Source: Chryseolinea serpens (GTDB lineage: Bacteria > Bacteroidota > Bacteroidia > Cytophagales > Cyclobacteriaceae). From it: a DNA stretch of 64,000 nt. Below, piece by piece: positions 8,323 to 16,224 of this stretch. The stretch spans positions 922,091-986,090 of the forward strand of contig NZ_FQWQ01000003.1 in the NCBI RefSeq assembly GCF_900129725.1, written 5' to 3'. The position numbers and the translations under genes were made by a program. Below the pieces are notes generated by a model that saw only the letters and a list, made by a program, of their open reading frames with translations, had not been told where the DNA came from and did not search any database. Within the stretch, counting starts at the first letter, position 1, and every line of letters begins with the position of its first letter.

Positions 8323-9138
8323 TTAATGACACACATAGTTGGCGTTCGTAAATTCCGTCAAAAGCGTATCATAAGTAAAAAAGTCATGCGACTGGCTGAT
8401 CAGCGTATCCGGCGTATACCCAATATAATAATCAATGGGGTACGGCAAAGGGTAGACGTCTTCGGGTGTTGGGTAGTAGATGTTGAGCTGGGTCACGTTG
8501 TTCACACTGGGCTCTGCTTCGAGGAGATAGATCTCCACGATCGCGAGTTCGGGCGAATACCCAAAAAATCTTTTCCTCCGGTCGAATGAAAGATGTTCGA
8601 AAACAATCCTTTCGCGTTTGTCGCCGGTCTGTTTGTAGATCTTGCGGACGTTGTTATCGCCATCGTATTCGTAGCGCGTGCGCCGTTGGAAGACACCGTT
8701 CGATCTGAATTCCATCTGCACCAACCGGCCCGCCTCGTCGTGCGAATAGAGGGCCGAATCGCCCGTGGCAATGCCGCTGACCAGGCGCAGGCGCGCGACG
8801 GGTTTGCCGAGGATGTCATAAATAAAAGAAAAGCTTTCCTTTTCGACATTGTCCTGCCAGCGCGTGCATTTGGTTACATGGCCTCCATAAGTCATCACAT
8901 ATTGCTGGCGCATAACGTCGCCGCTCCAGTATTGCAACGTGGTTGGCCGGTCGCTGGCATCGTAGGTGAACGCCAGGGAGTCGAACAACCGGATCATGTG
9001 CGTGGGCAGGCAGGTCTTTTTGAAGGGCGCCTCGTTGCCGTGTTGGCAGGTGGCCAACGCCAGCACGATGGCTGCGCCGACAAAAGGGAATGCAGCGCGA
9101 ACGATAAACCATTTGGCGATCAACGGACGGTCAGGCAT
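8323..9138 (-). CDS. Lipoprotein with YD/RHS-like repeats
   Basis: 271 residues from the ATG at 9138, chosen because it gives an N terminus with a hydrophobic segment (FPFVGAAIVLALATCQ) and a lipobox Cys; the open frame continues upstream to 9456 but that part overlaps the repeat element and lacks coding character. The mature part contains tandem YD-type units (FTYDASDRPTTLQYW, YSHDEAGRLVQMEF, RYEYDGDNNVRKIY), as in short RHS-like or DUF4595-type lipoproteins of Bacteroidota. These are beta-rich outer-membrane proteins of unknown function. Its stop codon lies 10 bases from a 34-bp hairpin repeat. Confidence 0.7.
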   Translation of the reverse strand: MPDRPLIAKWFIVRAAFPFVGAAIVLALATCQHGNEAPFKKTCLPTHMIRLFDSLAFTYDASDRPTTLQYWSGDVMRQQYVMTYGGHVTKCTRWQDNVEKESFSFIYDILGKPVARLRLVSGIATGDSALYSHDEAGRLVQMEFRSNGVFQRRTRYEYDGDNNVRKIYKQTGDKRERIVFEHLSFDRRKRFFGYSPELAIVEIYLLEAEPSVNNVTQLNIYYPTPEDVYPLPYPIDYYIGYTPDTLISQSHDFFTYDTLLTEFTNANYVCH

Positions 9139-9252
9139 ATGCAGTGAAACGCAAACGGCGCGGCAGGTATTGCACGGACCTTGGGTGAAAATGATCCCCC
9201 ATCTCTGGGAAAGTTTGTCAAGAGAATGCGCTAATAATGCATCCACCTCCAT

Positions 9253-9513
9253 AACCCGCGTCAGCGGGTTCCCCATCATAACTCCGGGTGCAACCCGGAG
9301 AAAACAGGTCCCAAACAAACGCGCGCCATAGGAAAACCTCATCGAGCCTCGAACGATTTGGCGCGCAATAGGTGCGCTGCATCCGGGCGCAGCGCGGTGT
9401 GCGCCATGACGGTGAGGAGCTTCGATCTTCGTGGGCACGTGGCGCGGGTACATCACGTTTCGAATACTCCGGGTTTCACCCGGAGTTATGATGGAGGACC
9501 CGCTAACGCGGGT
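9253..9513. repeat. Palindrome-ended dispersed repeat, copy A (about 260 bp)
   Basis: The element is bounded by inverted ends: ACCCGCGTCAGCGGGT, CATCATAACTCCGGG and matching sequences near 9468-9513. Its middle (GCGCGCC...CATCGAGCCTCGAACGATTTGGCGCGC and a later CTTCGATCTTCGTGGG) is shared with copy B at 14907-15167 at roughly 80 percent or more by eye. It fills the 9139-9537 gap. Open frames inside it are not genes. The form suggests a non-autonomous, REP-like mobile element. Confidence 0.75.
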
Positions 9514-9537
9514 CGGGGAACTTGGGCGCCGCTTAGG

Positions 9538-9876
9538 TCATAGTCCAGCCGGGAGAGTTTTTTTACAGCCCAGGCGAAGAACTCCAATCGCATTAAACTG
9601 AATCATTTTATCCATGGATAACATCCAAAGTTGAAAATTCTCTTTACCTAAGATGGGCTTGATTCTACCGACAATTTCATGCTTTTTAAATTGCGCCGAA
9701 TTTGTTCGTTCCTGGATGAATAAGATTTCATTGGACGTGAGATGATCGTCAATTAATCTTTCGATCATATCGAGCTTTATTTGGTCGCCAGTACCAAAAT
9801 GAACCCAATCCTCGTTGTAAACTATGGTGGAGTGGAGGTGTCGTGCGGCATTGAAGAGTTGTTTTGAATCGATCAT
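9538..9876 (-). CDS. Hypothetical protein
   Basis: 112 residues, no signal peptide, no membrane segment, no recognised domain. The N-terminal half has an amphipathic helix (MIDSKQLFNAARHLHSTIVY) and the acidic stretch LDMIERLIDDHLTSNEILFI. It starts 4 bases after the lipoprotein gene at 9881-10396, so the two form an operon. The last dozen codons run into sequence that resembles the flank of repeat copy B (15250-15300), so its natural C terminus may have been replaced when the repeat arrived. Confidence 0.55.
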   Translation of the reverse strand: MIDSKQLFNAARHLHSTIVYNEDWVHFGTGDQIKLDMIERLIDDHLTSNEILFIQERTNSAQFKKHEIVGRIKPILGKENFQLWMLSMDKMIQFNAIGVLRLGCKKTLPAGL

Positions 9877-9880
9877 GAGC

Positions 9881-10396
9881 CTATCGCGGTTGGTGGGATA
9901 AAGGCATTATTTTCCCTTCGCTGGTAATCTGCATGATGTCCGGGGTTCCCTTCTTGTCGCATGTTCTTTCTATGATCAAGTTCTCGTCGATCGAGCCAAA
10001 GCAATATGTATGTTCGGTTTCGTTCCAAATTCCCAGCTCGAAGTCGTCAATTACTTTCCGGTCGTTGTTAAAAGTTCTGATTGAAAAATGATAGTCTCTT
10101 CCATGGGTATCGATACTGCATAGCAATACGAAAGCGCTGAACTTGTCCGAATGGTAGATTTGCCCGAAGTTTTTGTACGTTGTGGAGATCGAATCAAATT
10201 GTTCAAGCTCGTAAGGTCTTAAGAACAATTTTAAACTGTCGACTTTCAGAGGGGCCAGGTTTGTAGATTCCGTTAAAAATATAAAGTCACTCCTTCCAGG
10301 GGTGTTTTCTTCAACCCAAAATAATTTTTTGACGGGCTTGTCACAAGCTGAAAAAAAGACGGCCAGCAAAATCAATATAGGTTTGTGGTATTTCAT
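9881..10396 (-). CDS. Lipoprotein of unknown function
   Basis: 171 residues beginning MKYHKPILILLAVFFSACDK, a lipoprotein signal with Cys18. The mature domain is beta-rich with aromatic-charged alternation (SAFVLLCSIDTHGRDYHFSI, FELGIWNETEHTYCFG) and no known motif. It is the first gene of a two-gene minus-strand unit with the 112-residue protein. The base composition is more AT-rich than the flanking lipoprotein genes. Confidence 0.65.
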   Translation of the reverse strand: MKYHKPILILLAVFFSACDKPVKKLFWVEENTPGRSDFIFLTESTNLAPLKVDSLKLFLRPYELEQFDSISTTYKNFGQIYHSDKFSAFVLLCSIDTHGRDYHFSIRTFNNDRKVIDDFELGIWNETEHTYCFGSIDENLIIERTCDKKGTPDIMQITSEGKIMPLSHQPR

Positions 10397-10567
10397 TTTT
10401 TGCAGGACTTCATTTCATGGGGATCCTAAGATCATGGAGAGACATCTGGAACAGGTGACGTGCAATATTCCAATTTAGCAACATTATAGCCATATTTTTG
10501 AATACAACGTGTGACAAGATCGGTAACGGGCCGCTAAGGCGATTGCAGGTAGGTAGGATTAGGAGGG

Positions 10568-11434
10568 TCAGGGAGTTGCCAGGTTTTCGGGCGAGGGCCA
10601 CGCGTGTTCCTTCAGGTCGTTGAGTTCCTGCTCGATGGTGGTCAGCCATTGCTGTTGGGCTTCCGCGTCGATGCCATGCTGGGTTTCCATGTCGTAGCGG
10701 GTCTGCCGTTGAACGTATTCGGCGTAGTAGCGTTGGTGGACAGCGCCGGCCAGGAGAACCCCTTCTTTGCCGGCTTCTTTGATGACCTTGCGCATCTTCC
10801 GGGCATAGAGTTCGGCAAGGTCGAAGTGCGCTTGTTCGTGGATTAACACAGCCGGATTTTTCGCGTCGGCGCGAACCCAGGAGTCGTTGGCGTAGAACAC
10901 GGCGACAACAAAAGCCTGTGCCGAAAAAAGCCCCTTGCGCGCCGAGGTCACACCGATGCCACAACTCGACACGGCGGCAGCGTTGGCGGAGCTGCCGGAC
11001 GGATAGTTGTTCTCCGCTTTTTTAAAGTCCTCCCAGGTAAGTTTGCGGGTGGGTGTCCACGCTATTTCGGCTTCGTAGTCACCAATGTTGTCTACACGAT
11101 AGAGGTCGGCCGAAATGCGATCGCACGTCGACCAGCCGTTGGGTTTTTGCCAGTCGCTGATCTTGATCACGTTTGCCCCTACACTTTTGGCTTTCGCCCG
11201 GATATGCTCGATCATTTCAGGATAACTGCAATTGACCGTAAAACCAGTGTCGGCCGCCCGTATCCTCCCGACCAGGATCCCTTTGGACGGAGCTGGTTTG
11301 TCCTCGTCGATCACCACAATGGCATCAGACTGGCCAAGCGCCCCGACATCCTTTTTTAATACCGCGGTTTTTACTTTAGGACTACACGCAACGGCAACCA
11401 TGGCCACAACGAGCACAGCACACATCTTTTTCAT
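10568..11434 (-). CDS. Lipoprotein with DUF922-like zinc-dependent peptidase domain
   Basis: 288 residues. The start MKKMCAVLVVAMVAVACSPK is a lipoprotein signal. Residues about 30-110 form a small domain (DAIVVIDEDKPAPSKGILVG) seen in Bacteroidota lipoproteins. Residues about 125-270 match DUF922: LTWEDFK, then IHEQAHFDLAELYARKMR with the HExxH-like zinc motif HEQAH at about 199-203 and a downstream acidic helix. The family is annotated as secreted Zn-dependent proteases by its motif; activity here is inferred. The gene is monocistronic. Confidence 0.75.
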   Translation of the reverse strand: MKKMCAVLVVAMVAVACSPKVKTAVLKKDVGALGQSDAIVVIDEDKPAPSKGILVGRIRAADTGFTVNCSYPEMIEHIRAKAKSVGANVIKISDWQKPNGWSTCDRISADLYRVDNIGDYEAEIAWTPTRKLTWEDFKKAENNYPSGSSANAAAVSSCGIGVTSARKGLFSAQAFVVAVFYANDSWVRADAKNPAVLIHEQAHFDLAELYARKMRKVIKEAGKEGVLLAGAVHQRYYAEYVQRQTRYDMETQHGIDAEAQQQWLTTIEQELNDLKEHAWPSPENLATP

Positions 11435-11630
11435 AGTTCACCTATCCATTATAAACGATGCCTCCATCGGCGATTTCAGCGGGTAAAAATAACAAAACTG
11501 AAGAGACGGGCAATGGTGGAGTTGTTCAATCCAATTTTCAGGTGGTCGCGGGGGCCAGGTCGGTAATTTTAGTGTACTTCAACAAAAGAACCCCAAGACC
11601 GGCACGCGTTCCGATCGAGGGGCTCGGCCG

Positions 11631-11664
11631 CAACATAGCCGCCTCTGTCAGGCACTATGTCGCT
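11631..11664. repeat. 34-bp hairpin repeat, copy 2
   Basis: GCAACATAG pairs with CTATGTCGC (one mismatch). It stands 7 bases from copy 3, giving a tandem pair in the 11435-11705 gap downstream of two converging or parallel minus-strand genes. Apart from the two hairpins the gap shows nothing. Confidence 0.7.
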
Positions 11665-11671
11665 CCCGCCG

Positions 11672-11705
11672 CAGCATAGTCTCCCGCCTCGGGCACTATG
11701 CTGCC
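11672..11705. repeat. 34-bp hairpin repeat, copy 3
   Basis: A perfect 10-bp outer stem (GCAGCATAGT / ACTATGCTGC) with a second inner stem. It abuts the stop codon of the minus-strand gene at 11706, so it lies at the start of that gene's 3' untranslated region and could end or stabilise its transcript. Confidence 0.75.
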
Positions 11706-12278
11706 CTAAGAAAGCGTCACTTCCTTCACCGCGCTGTTGCCGGGACGGTCGATTGCCTTCACAACAATCTTGGTTCCGGCGAGCGCCGTGTTCTCAACGG
11801 TCGCGGTGTACTCCCACACCGATGACTTGCCGCGTTGAACGGCCGATCCTTTTTCCAGCGACACACCGGCAGCGTTCACCACGTCGATCGACACGGCTTT
11901 CACTTCCAGTTCATCGTCGGCATGAATCAGGATCTTTGTCCCTGCCGCGCCGGTGTAGGCCGAAGCATCGACCAGCGTGATGGTAGGCGCATTGAAGAAA
12001 TCGGCAACAGCCAGCGTGCGGGCACTCTTGTACTGTTTGCGCTTAGCAACCTCTTTGTAGAGGGACATGGCAGCCGGATCACCCATCTGCCCCGTGGCAT
12101 AGGCGGCCGCCATCCGGAACCTGTTGCGATGAGTCAGTTGTTGCTCCGTGGGCTCGCCGCTCTGCGGACGTGGCGCCACTCCCAACACCGTCTCACCACC
12201 AACATTGCGAAAAACCAGGGTCTTCCCCAACTTCCCGCTCAACCCCTCAGTGAGAGGATTGTTTCGTGATTTAGACAT
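11706..12278 (-). CDS. DUF6266-like protein
   Basis: 190 residues. The N terminus NPLTEGLSGKLGKTLVFRN followed by GGETVLGVAPRP is typical of a Bacteroidota family annotated DUF6266 (short region with a GxxGK...V.R...G.TV pattern), then a helical stretch (LTHRNRFRMAAAYATGQM) and a C-terminal beta-sandwich-like domain (TKILIHADDELEVKAVSIDV, WEYTATVENTALAGTKIVVKAID). There is no signal peptide. Function is unknown. The 34-bp hairpin touches its stop codon. Confidence 0.6.
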   Translation of the reverse strand: MSKSRNNPLTEGLSGKLGKTLVFRNVGGETVLGVAPRPQSGEPTEQQLTHRNRFRMAAAYATGQMGDPAAMSLYKEVAKRKQYKSARTLAVADFFNAPTITLVDASAYTGAAGTKILIHADDELEVKAVSIDVVNAAGVSLEKGSAVQRGKSSVWEYTATVENTALAGTKIVVKAIDRPGNSAVKEVTLS

Positions 12279-12380
12279 GTTTAAAAATGATTAAATTACA
12301 CATGCCACCCCCCATTACTAAATCAGTGCCAACCCCAAACCGCATTCTGACCATTCTGGTATAACCCTCGATTGCAGTAG

Positions 12381-12417
12381 CCAACGAAATATCGTTGGCC
12401 CGACGATATTTCGTCGG
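12381..12417. repeat. Twin palindrome
   Basis: Two 18-bp palindromes, CCAACGAAATATCGTTGG and CCGACGATATTTCGTCGG, lie one base apart. Each can form a hairpin, and they are also inverted copies of one another with two differences. The structure is 10 bases from hairpin copy 4. This points to a REP-like cluster in the 12279-12746 gap; the rest of that gap is AT-rich with short repeats (ATTATA, CAACAT) and holds no gene. Confidence 0.6.
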
Positions 12418-12426
12418 AAAGCCGCC

Positions 12427-12460
12427 GCGACATAGTCTCCTGTCTCAGGGACTATGTCGC
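12427..12460. repeat. 34-bp hairpin repeat, copy 4
   Basis: A perfect 11-bp outer stem (GCGACATAGTC / GACTATGTCGC) and an inner CCTG/CAGG stem. It is the most regular member of the family. Confidence 0.8.
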
Positions 12461-12746
12461 CTCAAAGTTCCAATGATCATAACCTTGTGGCCGCCTTACT
12501 CGAACCTTATTCAAACACTATTGCTACACCATTCGAGCAACATTATAACATCATTATAGCAACATCATAAGGGGATCATAACAACGATACGCAGGAGGGA
12601 GGTGACGCTGCCTTTGAAATCTTGATTTGCGATGGAAGAGACTGCAAATTTTTTGCAGTGGTGAATACTATCTTTCTGCTGTGCTTAACTCAGGGCGAGT
12701 TGAACTGACCCCGAAACGCGTTGTCTGAAAATTTAGATCGTTAGCT

Positions 12747-13217
12747 ATGGAGTCGCAGGTTTATGAGTGCTATCCGGGACAGGAGCGTTTTAGTTATATG
12801 TTTTATAGCCACGGGCCGCGGGGAAGAATTCTGAAAAAGGTCAATTTTATTTTGGGTAAAATGCAGTCAGCGGTCGTATACAATGTATCGTTCGGCGATG
12901 TTAATGGGCACACTGGCAAAATGGATACCGATGTCGTGTCTGATAATGCCGACAAGAATAAAGTACTGCTTACCGTTGCAAGGATAATAATGCGATTTTG
13001 CCGCAGGTATCCACAGGCATATGTATTCGCACAGGGAAGCTCCGCGGCCAGAAACAGACTATACCAAATGATGATCTCTAGTCGACTGGATGAGATTCAA
13101 AAGCAATGCAAAATTTACGGTATCTTAGGATCAGAGATCGTTGCCTTCCAGAAAAATGTGAACTACGACGCTTTTTTAATGAAGGCGATCGGAAACGTAA
13201 GTTTTAACAAAGACTAG
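12747..13217 (+). CDS. DUF6934 family protein
   Basis: 156 residues. The sequence follows the DUF6934 pattern of Bacteroidota: an aromatic N-terminal strand (FSYMFYSHGPRGRILK), AVVYNVSFGDVNGHTGKMD, then VLLTVARIIMRFCRRYPQAYVFAQGSSAARNRLYQMMI. In this phylum such genes usually precede a short gene, as here (2-base gap to 13220), and the pair has the size and layout of a toxin-antitoxin module. No activity is known to me for the family, so that role is only suggested by the layout. Confidence 0.65.
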   Translation: MESQVYECYPGQERFSYMFYSHGPRGRILKKVNFILGKMQSAVVYNVSFGDVNGHTGKMDTDVVSDNADKNKVLLTVARIIMRFCRRYPQAYVFAQGSSAARNRLYQMMISSRLDEIQKQCKIYGILGSEIVAFQKNVNYDAFLMKAIGNVSFNKD

Positions 13218-13219
13218 CC

Positions 13220-13405
13220 ATGAAAACAAAGATCATTTTCCGGAAAGTGCCCATCGACCCCACGCGCAAAAGAATCTACCTCAACGACGTAGCCTGGTAC
13301 TATGAAGACGATCCCTGTGAAAAGCAAAAGATGGAGGCGGCGGTCGCAACTTTAGAGAAGATTGATTTTTCCAAACTCCGGGACGAAAACAAGAAAACGT
13401 TATGA
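13220..13405 (+). CDS. Small repeat-family protein, partner of DUF6934 gene (copy 1)
   Basis: 61 residues with the unit FRKVPIDPTRKRIYLNDVAW, then YYEDDPCEKQKMEAAVATLE. It is one copy of a unit that recurs three more times immediately downstream. The ATG follows the DUF6934 stop by 2 bases and its own end overlaps the next gene by 4 bases, so the block is translated as a coupled operon. Acidic and short, like many antitoxins; function unknown. Confidence 0.6.
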   Translation: MKTKIIFRKVPIDPTRKRIYLNDVAWYYEDDPCEKQKMEAAVATLEKIDFSKLRDENKKTL

Positions 13406-13746
13406 GAAAGATGTTCCGAAAAGTACCTATCGGCCCCACCCGCGAGAGAATTTACGTCAACGACATAGCGGGGCACTACGAGGACGATCCATGTGAAAAG
13501 GAAGAAATGGAAGCTGCCGCGGCGCTATTAAAGAGCACTGACCGGGCTAAGCTCCGGGCAATGCTAAAAACGATTACTTTTTGTGAAATACCTGTCGACC
13601 CCACCCGCAAGCGGATCTACCTCAACGACGTGGCCTGGTACTATGAGGATGACCCTCGCGGAAAGGAAGAGATGGAAGCGGCGGTCGCGATTTTAAAGAA
13701 TATTGATTTCTCCAAGCTCGAAGGAAAAAATAAGAAGGCGTCATGA
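13402..13746 (+). CDS. Small repeat-family protein with two fused units (copies 2 and 3)
   Basis: 114 residues made of two tandem units of about 57 residues: residues 1-53 (FRKVPIGPTRERIYVNDIAG) and 54-114 (FCEIPVDPTRKRIYLNDVAW). The second unit begins with an internal Met, so the fusion probably arose when a stop between copies was lost. The first unit is more diverged (GHYEDD for WYYEDD), the second is close to copy 1. The ATGA overlaps link it to both neighbours. Confidence 0.6.
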   Translation: MRKMFRKVPIGPTRERIYVNDIAGHYEDDPCEKEEMEAAAALLKSTDRAKLRAMLKTITFCEIPVDPTRKRIYLNDVAWYYEDDPRGKEEMEAAVAILKNIDFSKLEGKNKKAS

Positions 13747-13814
13747 AAACAAAGATCATATTCCGGAAAGTGCTCATCGACCCCACGCGCAAGAGGATCT
13801 TTTCCCGGAGATGA
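13743..13814 (+). pseudogene. Truncated fourth copy of the small repeat-family gene
   Basis: The ATG at 13743 overlaps the previous stop and opens with the same residues as copy 1 (KTKIIFRKVLIDPTRKRI), then runs into FSRR and a stop at 13812-13814. The DNA identity with copy 1 ends near base 13800, where an unrelated open frame begins. Confidence 0.7.
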
Positions 13815-13938
13815 ATCCACTGACTACATACAAGAGAATAGACTTTTGCGCGAGATGGGCGCGTATAATCTGAATGGTAGAAGATCAAACGATCTGAGAT
13901 TTATGGTATCTTTAGACCGGGACCGATGTAGACCATGA
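13807..13938 (+). pseudogene. Orphan 3' gene fragment fused behind the truncated repeat copy
   Basis: Forty-three open codons (containing DYIQENRLLREMGAYNLNGR) in a different frame from the truncated copy, ending in a TGA that overlaps the ATG of the next gene (13935). No start codon fits. It looks like the end of a lost gene left behind by a deletion that joined it to the fourth repeat copy. Confidence 0.4.
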
Positions 13939-14885
13939 CAGCATTAGAAACGATCGAAGTACTGATAAACCTGATCAACACCACTGACAACCTACCCGCG
14001 GAAGCGTTCAACAAACATCCCGACGTGTTGCGGGCATATGCCATCGTCTACGGGCAAGACGAATTGAATGCGACGCTGGCCTCGAAAAATGATTTGCATC
14101 TGAATAGATTTTATTCCCCCGACTGGGCATTGAGGGCGGTCGTCGGGCAAAATGCTGTGGCAACGGCCGACATTAGAGTCTTTTTTGATAAGATTGAAAA
14201 CAAATACACCAGAAACTGGCTGATACTATTTCTAATAGAGCGGGCCGTTGCCGAAAAGGAATTTGAACTATGCGAGGTGATGATCGCTGGGCTTCCTGAT
14301 GAAGATAAAGGGCCCGTCAGATATGCCGGACATCGCGTGCTCCTGAAGCACTATGCCGCTACGGGGAATGTGGTGGAATTTAAGAAGCGACTTAAACTAT
14401 CTAAGCCGGCAAAATTTCCAAAGAATGAGATCGGTGGCTTCAAGGCCCTGCTGATAGAAAGTTTTGCCAGGGAAAACGGGTATGAGAAAGCACTGGAATT
14501 GTGCGGCGAAACAATATTTGGACAGCAATTCGCTCCCGCGGCACTTCGTTGGACGGCGCATCTGATGGACCTGGACAAAATAGAACACATACTCGCTGAG
14601 CACGCCAGTATCGTGGAACATACCCCCAATGCAAAGGCAGACCTATACGTAAGGCATTTCGCTAATCAAAAGCCGACGACCATAAGTGATCTTGATTTTA
14701 ACCGGGTTTTGGAGGAAGTTTTGAGGGTCGACAAAGACATAAAAATGGGCGATGGACGGCTGAGAGACTTTTTGCTGATGGATTTAGGTAGCGCAACCTC
14801 AAACCAGACACAAACAACGACCTGCAAAAAAATATATCATCTCACCGTTGATAAAACGGGAACTATCCTATCATTTAAAAAATAA
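13935..14885 (+). CDS. Hypothetical alpha-helical protein
   Basis: 316 residues, almost wholly helical, with repeated helix-turn-helix pairs (NWLILFLIERAVAEKEFELCEVMIAGL, ...VLLKHYAATGNVVEFKKRL..., ...ENGYEKALELCGE...), the look of a TPR-like solenoid. No signal peptide and no catalytic motif. Its ATG overlaps the TGA of the fragment before it. The C-terminal 30 residues turn to beta strands (IYHLTVDKTGTILSF). Function unknown. Confidence 0.6.
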   Translation: MTALETIEVLINLINTTDNLPAEAFNKHPDVLRAYAIVYGQDELNATLASKNDLHLNRFYSPDWALRAVVGQNAVATADIRVFFDKIENKYTRNWLILFLIERAVAEKEFELCEVMIAGLPDEDKGPVRYAGHRVLLKHYAATGNVVEFKKRLKLSKPAKFPKNEIGGFKALLIESFARENGYEKALELCGETIFGQQFAPAALRWTAHLMDLDKIEHILAEHASIVEHTPNAKADLYVRHFANQKPTTISDLDFNRVLEEVLRVDKDIKMGDGRLRDFLLMDLGSATSNQTQTTTCKKIYHLTVDKTGTILSFKK

Positions 14886-14906
14886 TTGATGGAACGCGGC
14901 CTTCTT

Positions 14907-15167
14907 AAACTCCGTAGGAGTTTCCCATCATAACCCCGGGTGCAACCCGGGGAAACAACGCACAAACAAAAGCGCGCCACCGGAAAACTTCATCGAGCCT
15001 CGAACGATTTGGCGCGCAATCTGCACGCTGCATCCGTGCGAAGCGCGGTGTGCGCTATGACGGCGATGAGCTTCGATCTTCGTGGGAACGTGGCGCAGCG
15101 ATTTCGTATGTTCAGATACCCCGGGTTAAAACCCGGGTTATGACAGTAAACCCGCGGACGCGGGTTT
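14907..15167. repeat. Palindrome-ended dispersed repeat, copy B (about 260 bp)
   Basis: The same element as copy A at 9253-9513, here bounded by AAACTCCGTAGGAGTTT on the left and AAACCCGCGGACGCGGGTTT on the right, with inner palindromic arms CCCCGGGTGCAACCCGGGG and CCCCGGGTTAAAACCCGGGG. Similarity to the flank of copy A continues near 15250-15300 (TCATAGCCCAG and a following T-run). It lies in the 14886-15434 gap; 15168-15434 holds no gene. Confidence 0.75.
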
Positions 15168-15434
15168 GAGGATGGTGCTGCGGTCTAACGGGGGCCTGGG
15201 TCTGCTTGTCGAGCAATTGCACCGAGAAATCAAATGACGGGGGTTGCTCAGATCATAGCCCAGTAGGGCAAGGAGGGCTGCTGGTCGCATGAGTTTTTTT
15301 TTGACAAGAGATCATCCGATTGCCGACAGATAATTTCTCCAGAGTTAGTATCTTGTAACCGTGACCATGGACATCGGCAACTAAAATGCTCACCTTTATA
15401 TCGCCACAAGTTACCTGCTAATTAAGAACAACCA

Positions 15435-16130
15435 ATGGAAAGGAGACGACTCTTAATCGTATTGACAATTTTCGCGTTCGGCTCGTGCCATGAATATGAA
15501 AACTCGGTTGAGCAACAGCGGCTTTTTGAGAAACGTAAAGACCAAAAACTTGATACATTAGTGGCGATCTTTGTGTCAAACACGGGAAGTTTAGATCTTT
15601 ATTATTTGCAAGGACCGCTCACCCTTCCCAAGGATATAAAAATGCAACTTTCAGACACGCTGACAAGAGATATTAAAGTTTGTGGCAATTTTCCGAAGGA
15701 CTTGGTTGACATGACCAGTTGGAACTATGACCCGGACTTTGCTTATGAAGTCATTGGTAAAACTATATTGGCAGATACAAACAACGCCGTCGGAAAGGTT
15801 CCACTTTTTTATGTGACGCAATGGACAAAGTTTTACTACAACGATCACCTTTGGGGAGAGCGAGGCGATTTAGGCACATTCCCGGAAAGAAGTAAAATGG
15901 TCAACAATGTTGTGAAGTACTTTAAACTTGAAGGAGAAAAAGTTAATGAAGTTGAAGGCTTGTTAGGAAAGGCTGACTTCCATGAGCAAAATGAAATAGG
16001 TTATAAAATTGACGAGGAGTATGGTTCAGACATAGACCCCATTGCAACCACCACCCTGACTTTTACATTTGATAGCGATAGCATTGTAAGAGAGAAAAAA
16101 ATTGAAAAATGGGAGAAAAACGGCAGGTAG
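15435..16130 (+). CDS. Lipoprotein of unknown function
   Basis: 231 residues starting MERRRLLIVLTIFAFGSCHEY, a lipoprotein signal with Cys18. The middle part (KVPLFYVTQWTKFYYNDHLW) and a C-terminal part with GLLGKADFHEQNEIGYKIDE, then TTTLTFTFDSDSIV, resemble small lipoproteins in which a C-terminal lobe senses parameters of an outer-membrane complex (SmpA/BamE-like shape: LLGKAD...Y...L.F.FD). That likeness is by eye only. Transcribed alone. Confidence 0.6.
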   Translation: MERRRLLIVLTIFAFGSCHEYENSVEQQRLFEKRKDQKLDTLVAIFVSNTGSLDLYYLQGPLTLPKDIKMQLSDTLTRDIKVCGNFPKDLVDMTSWNYDPDFAYEVIGKTILADTNNAVGKVPLFYVTQWTKFYYNDHLWGERGDLGTFPERSKMVNNVVKYFKLEGEKVNEVEGLLGKADFHEQNEIGYKIDEEYGSDIDPIATTTLTFTFDSDSIVREKKIEKWEKNGR

Positions 16131-16224
16131 CGTCCCATTTGGCAATGCGTGAGCGCCATTGATTTATGTGATTTTACCCGATTACAAACGGCTAATTTTC
16201 CCAATTGTTATTATCTTGTCGCAC

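Noticed and set aside
9358-9543. Short open frames inside repeat copies A and B
   Set aside because: The related frames are due to the shared repeat DNA, have no start context and are not maintained between copies.
8280-12460. CRISPR array
   Set aside because: The repeated 34-bp units are hairpins at irregular distances with no spacers or cas genes.
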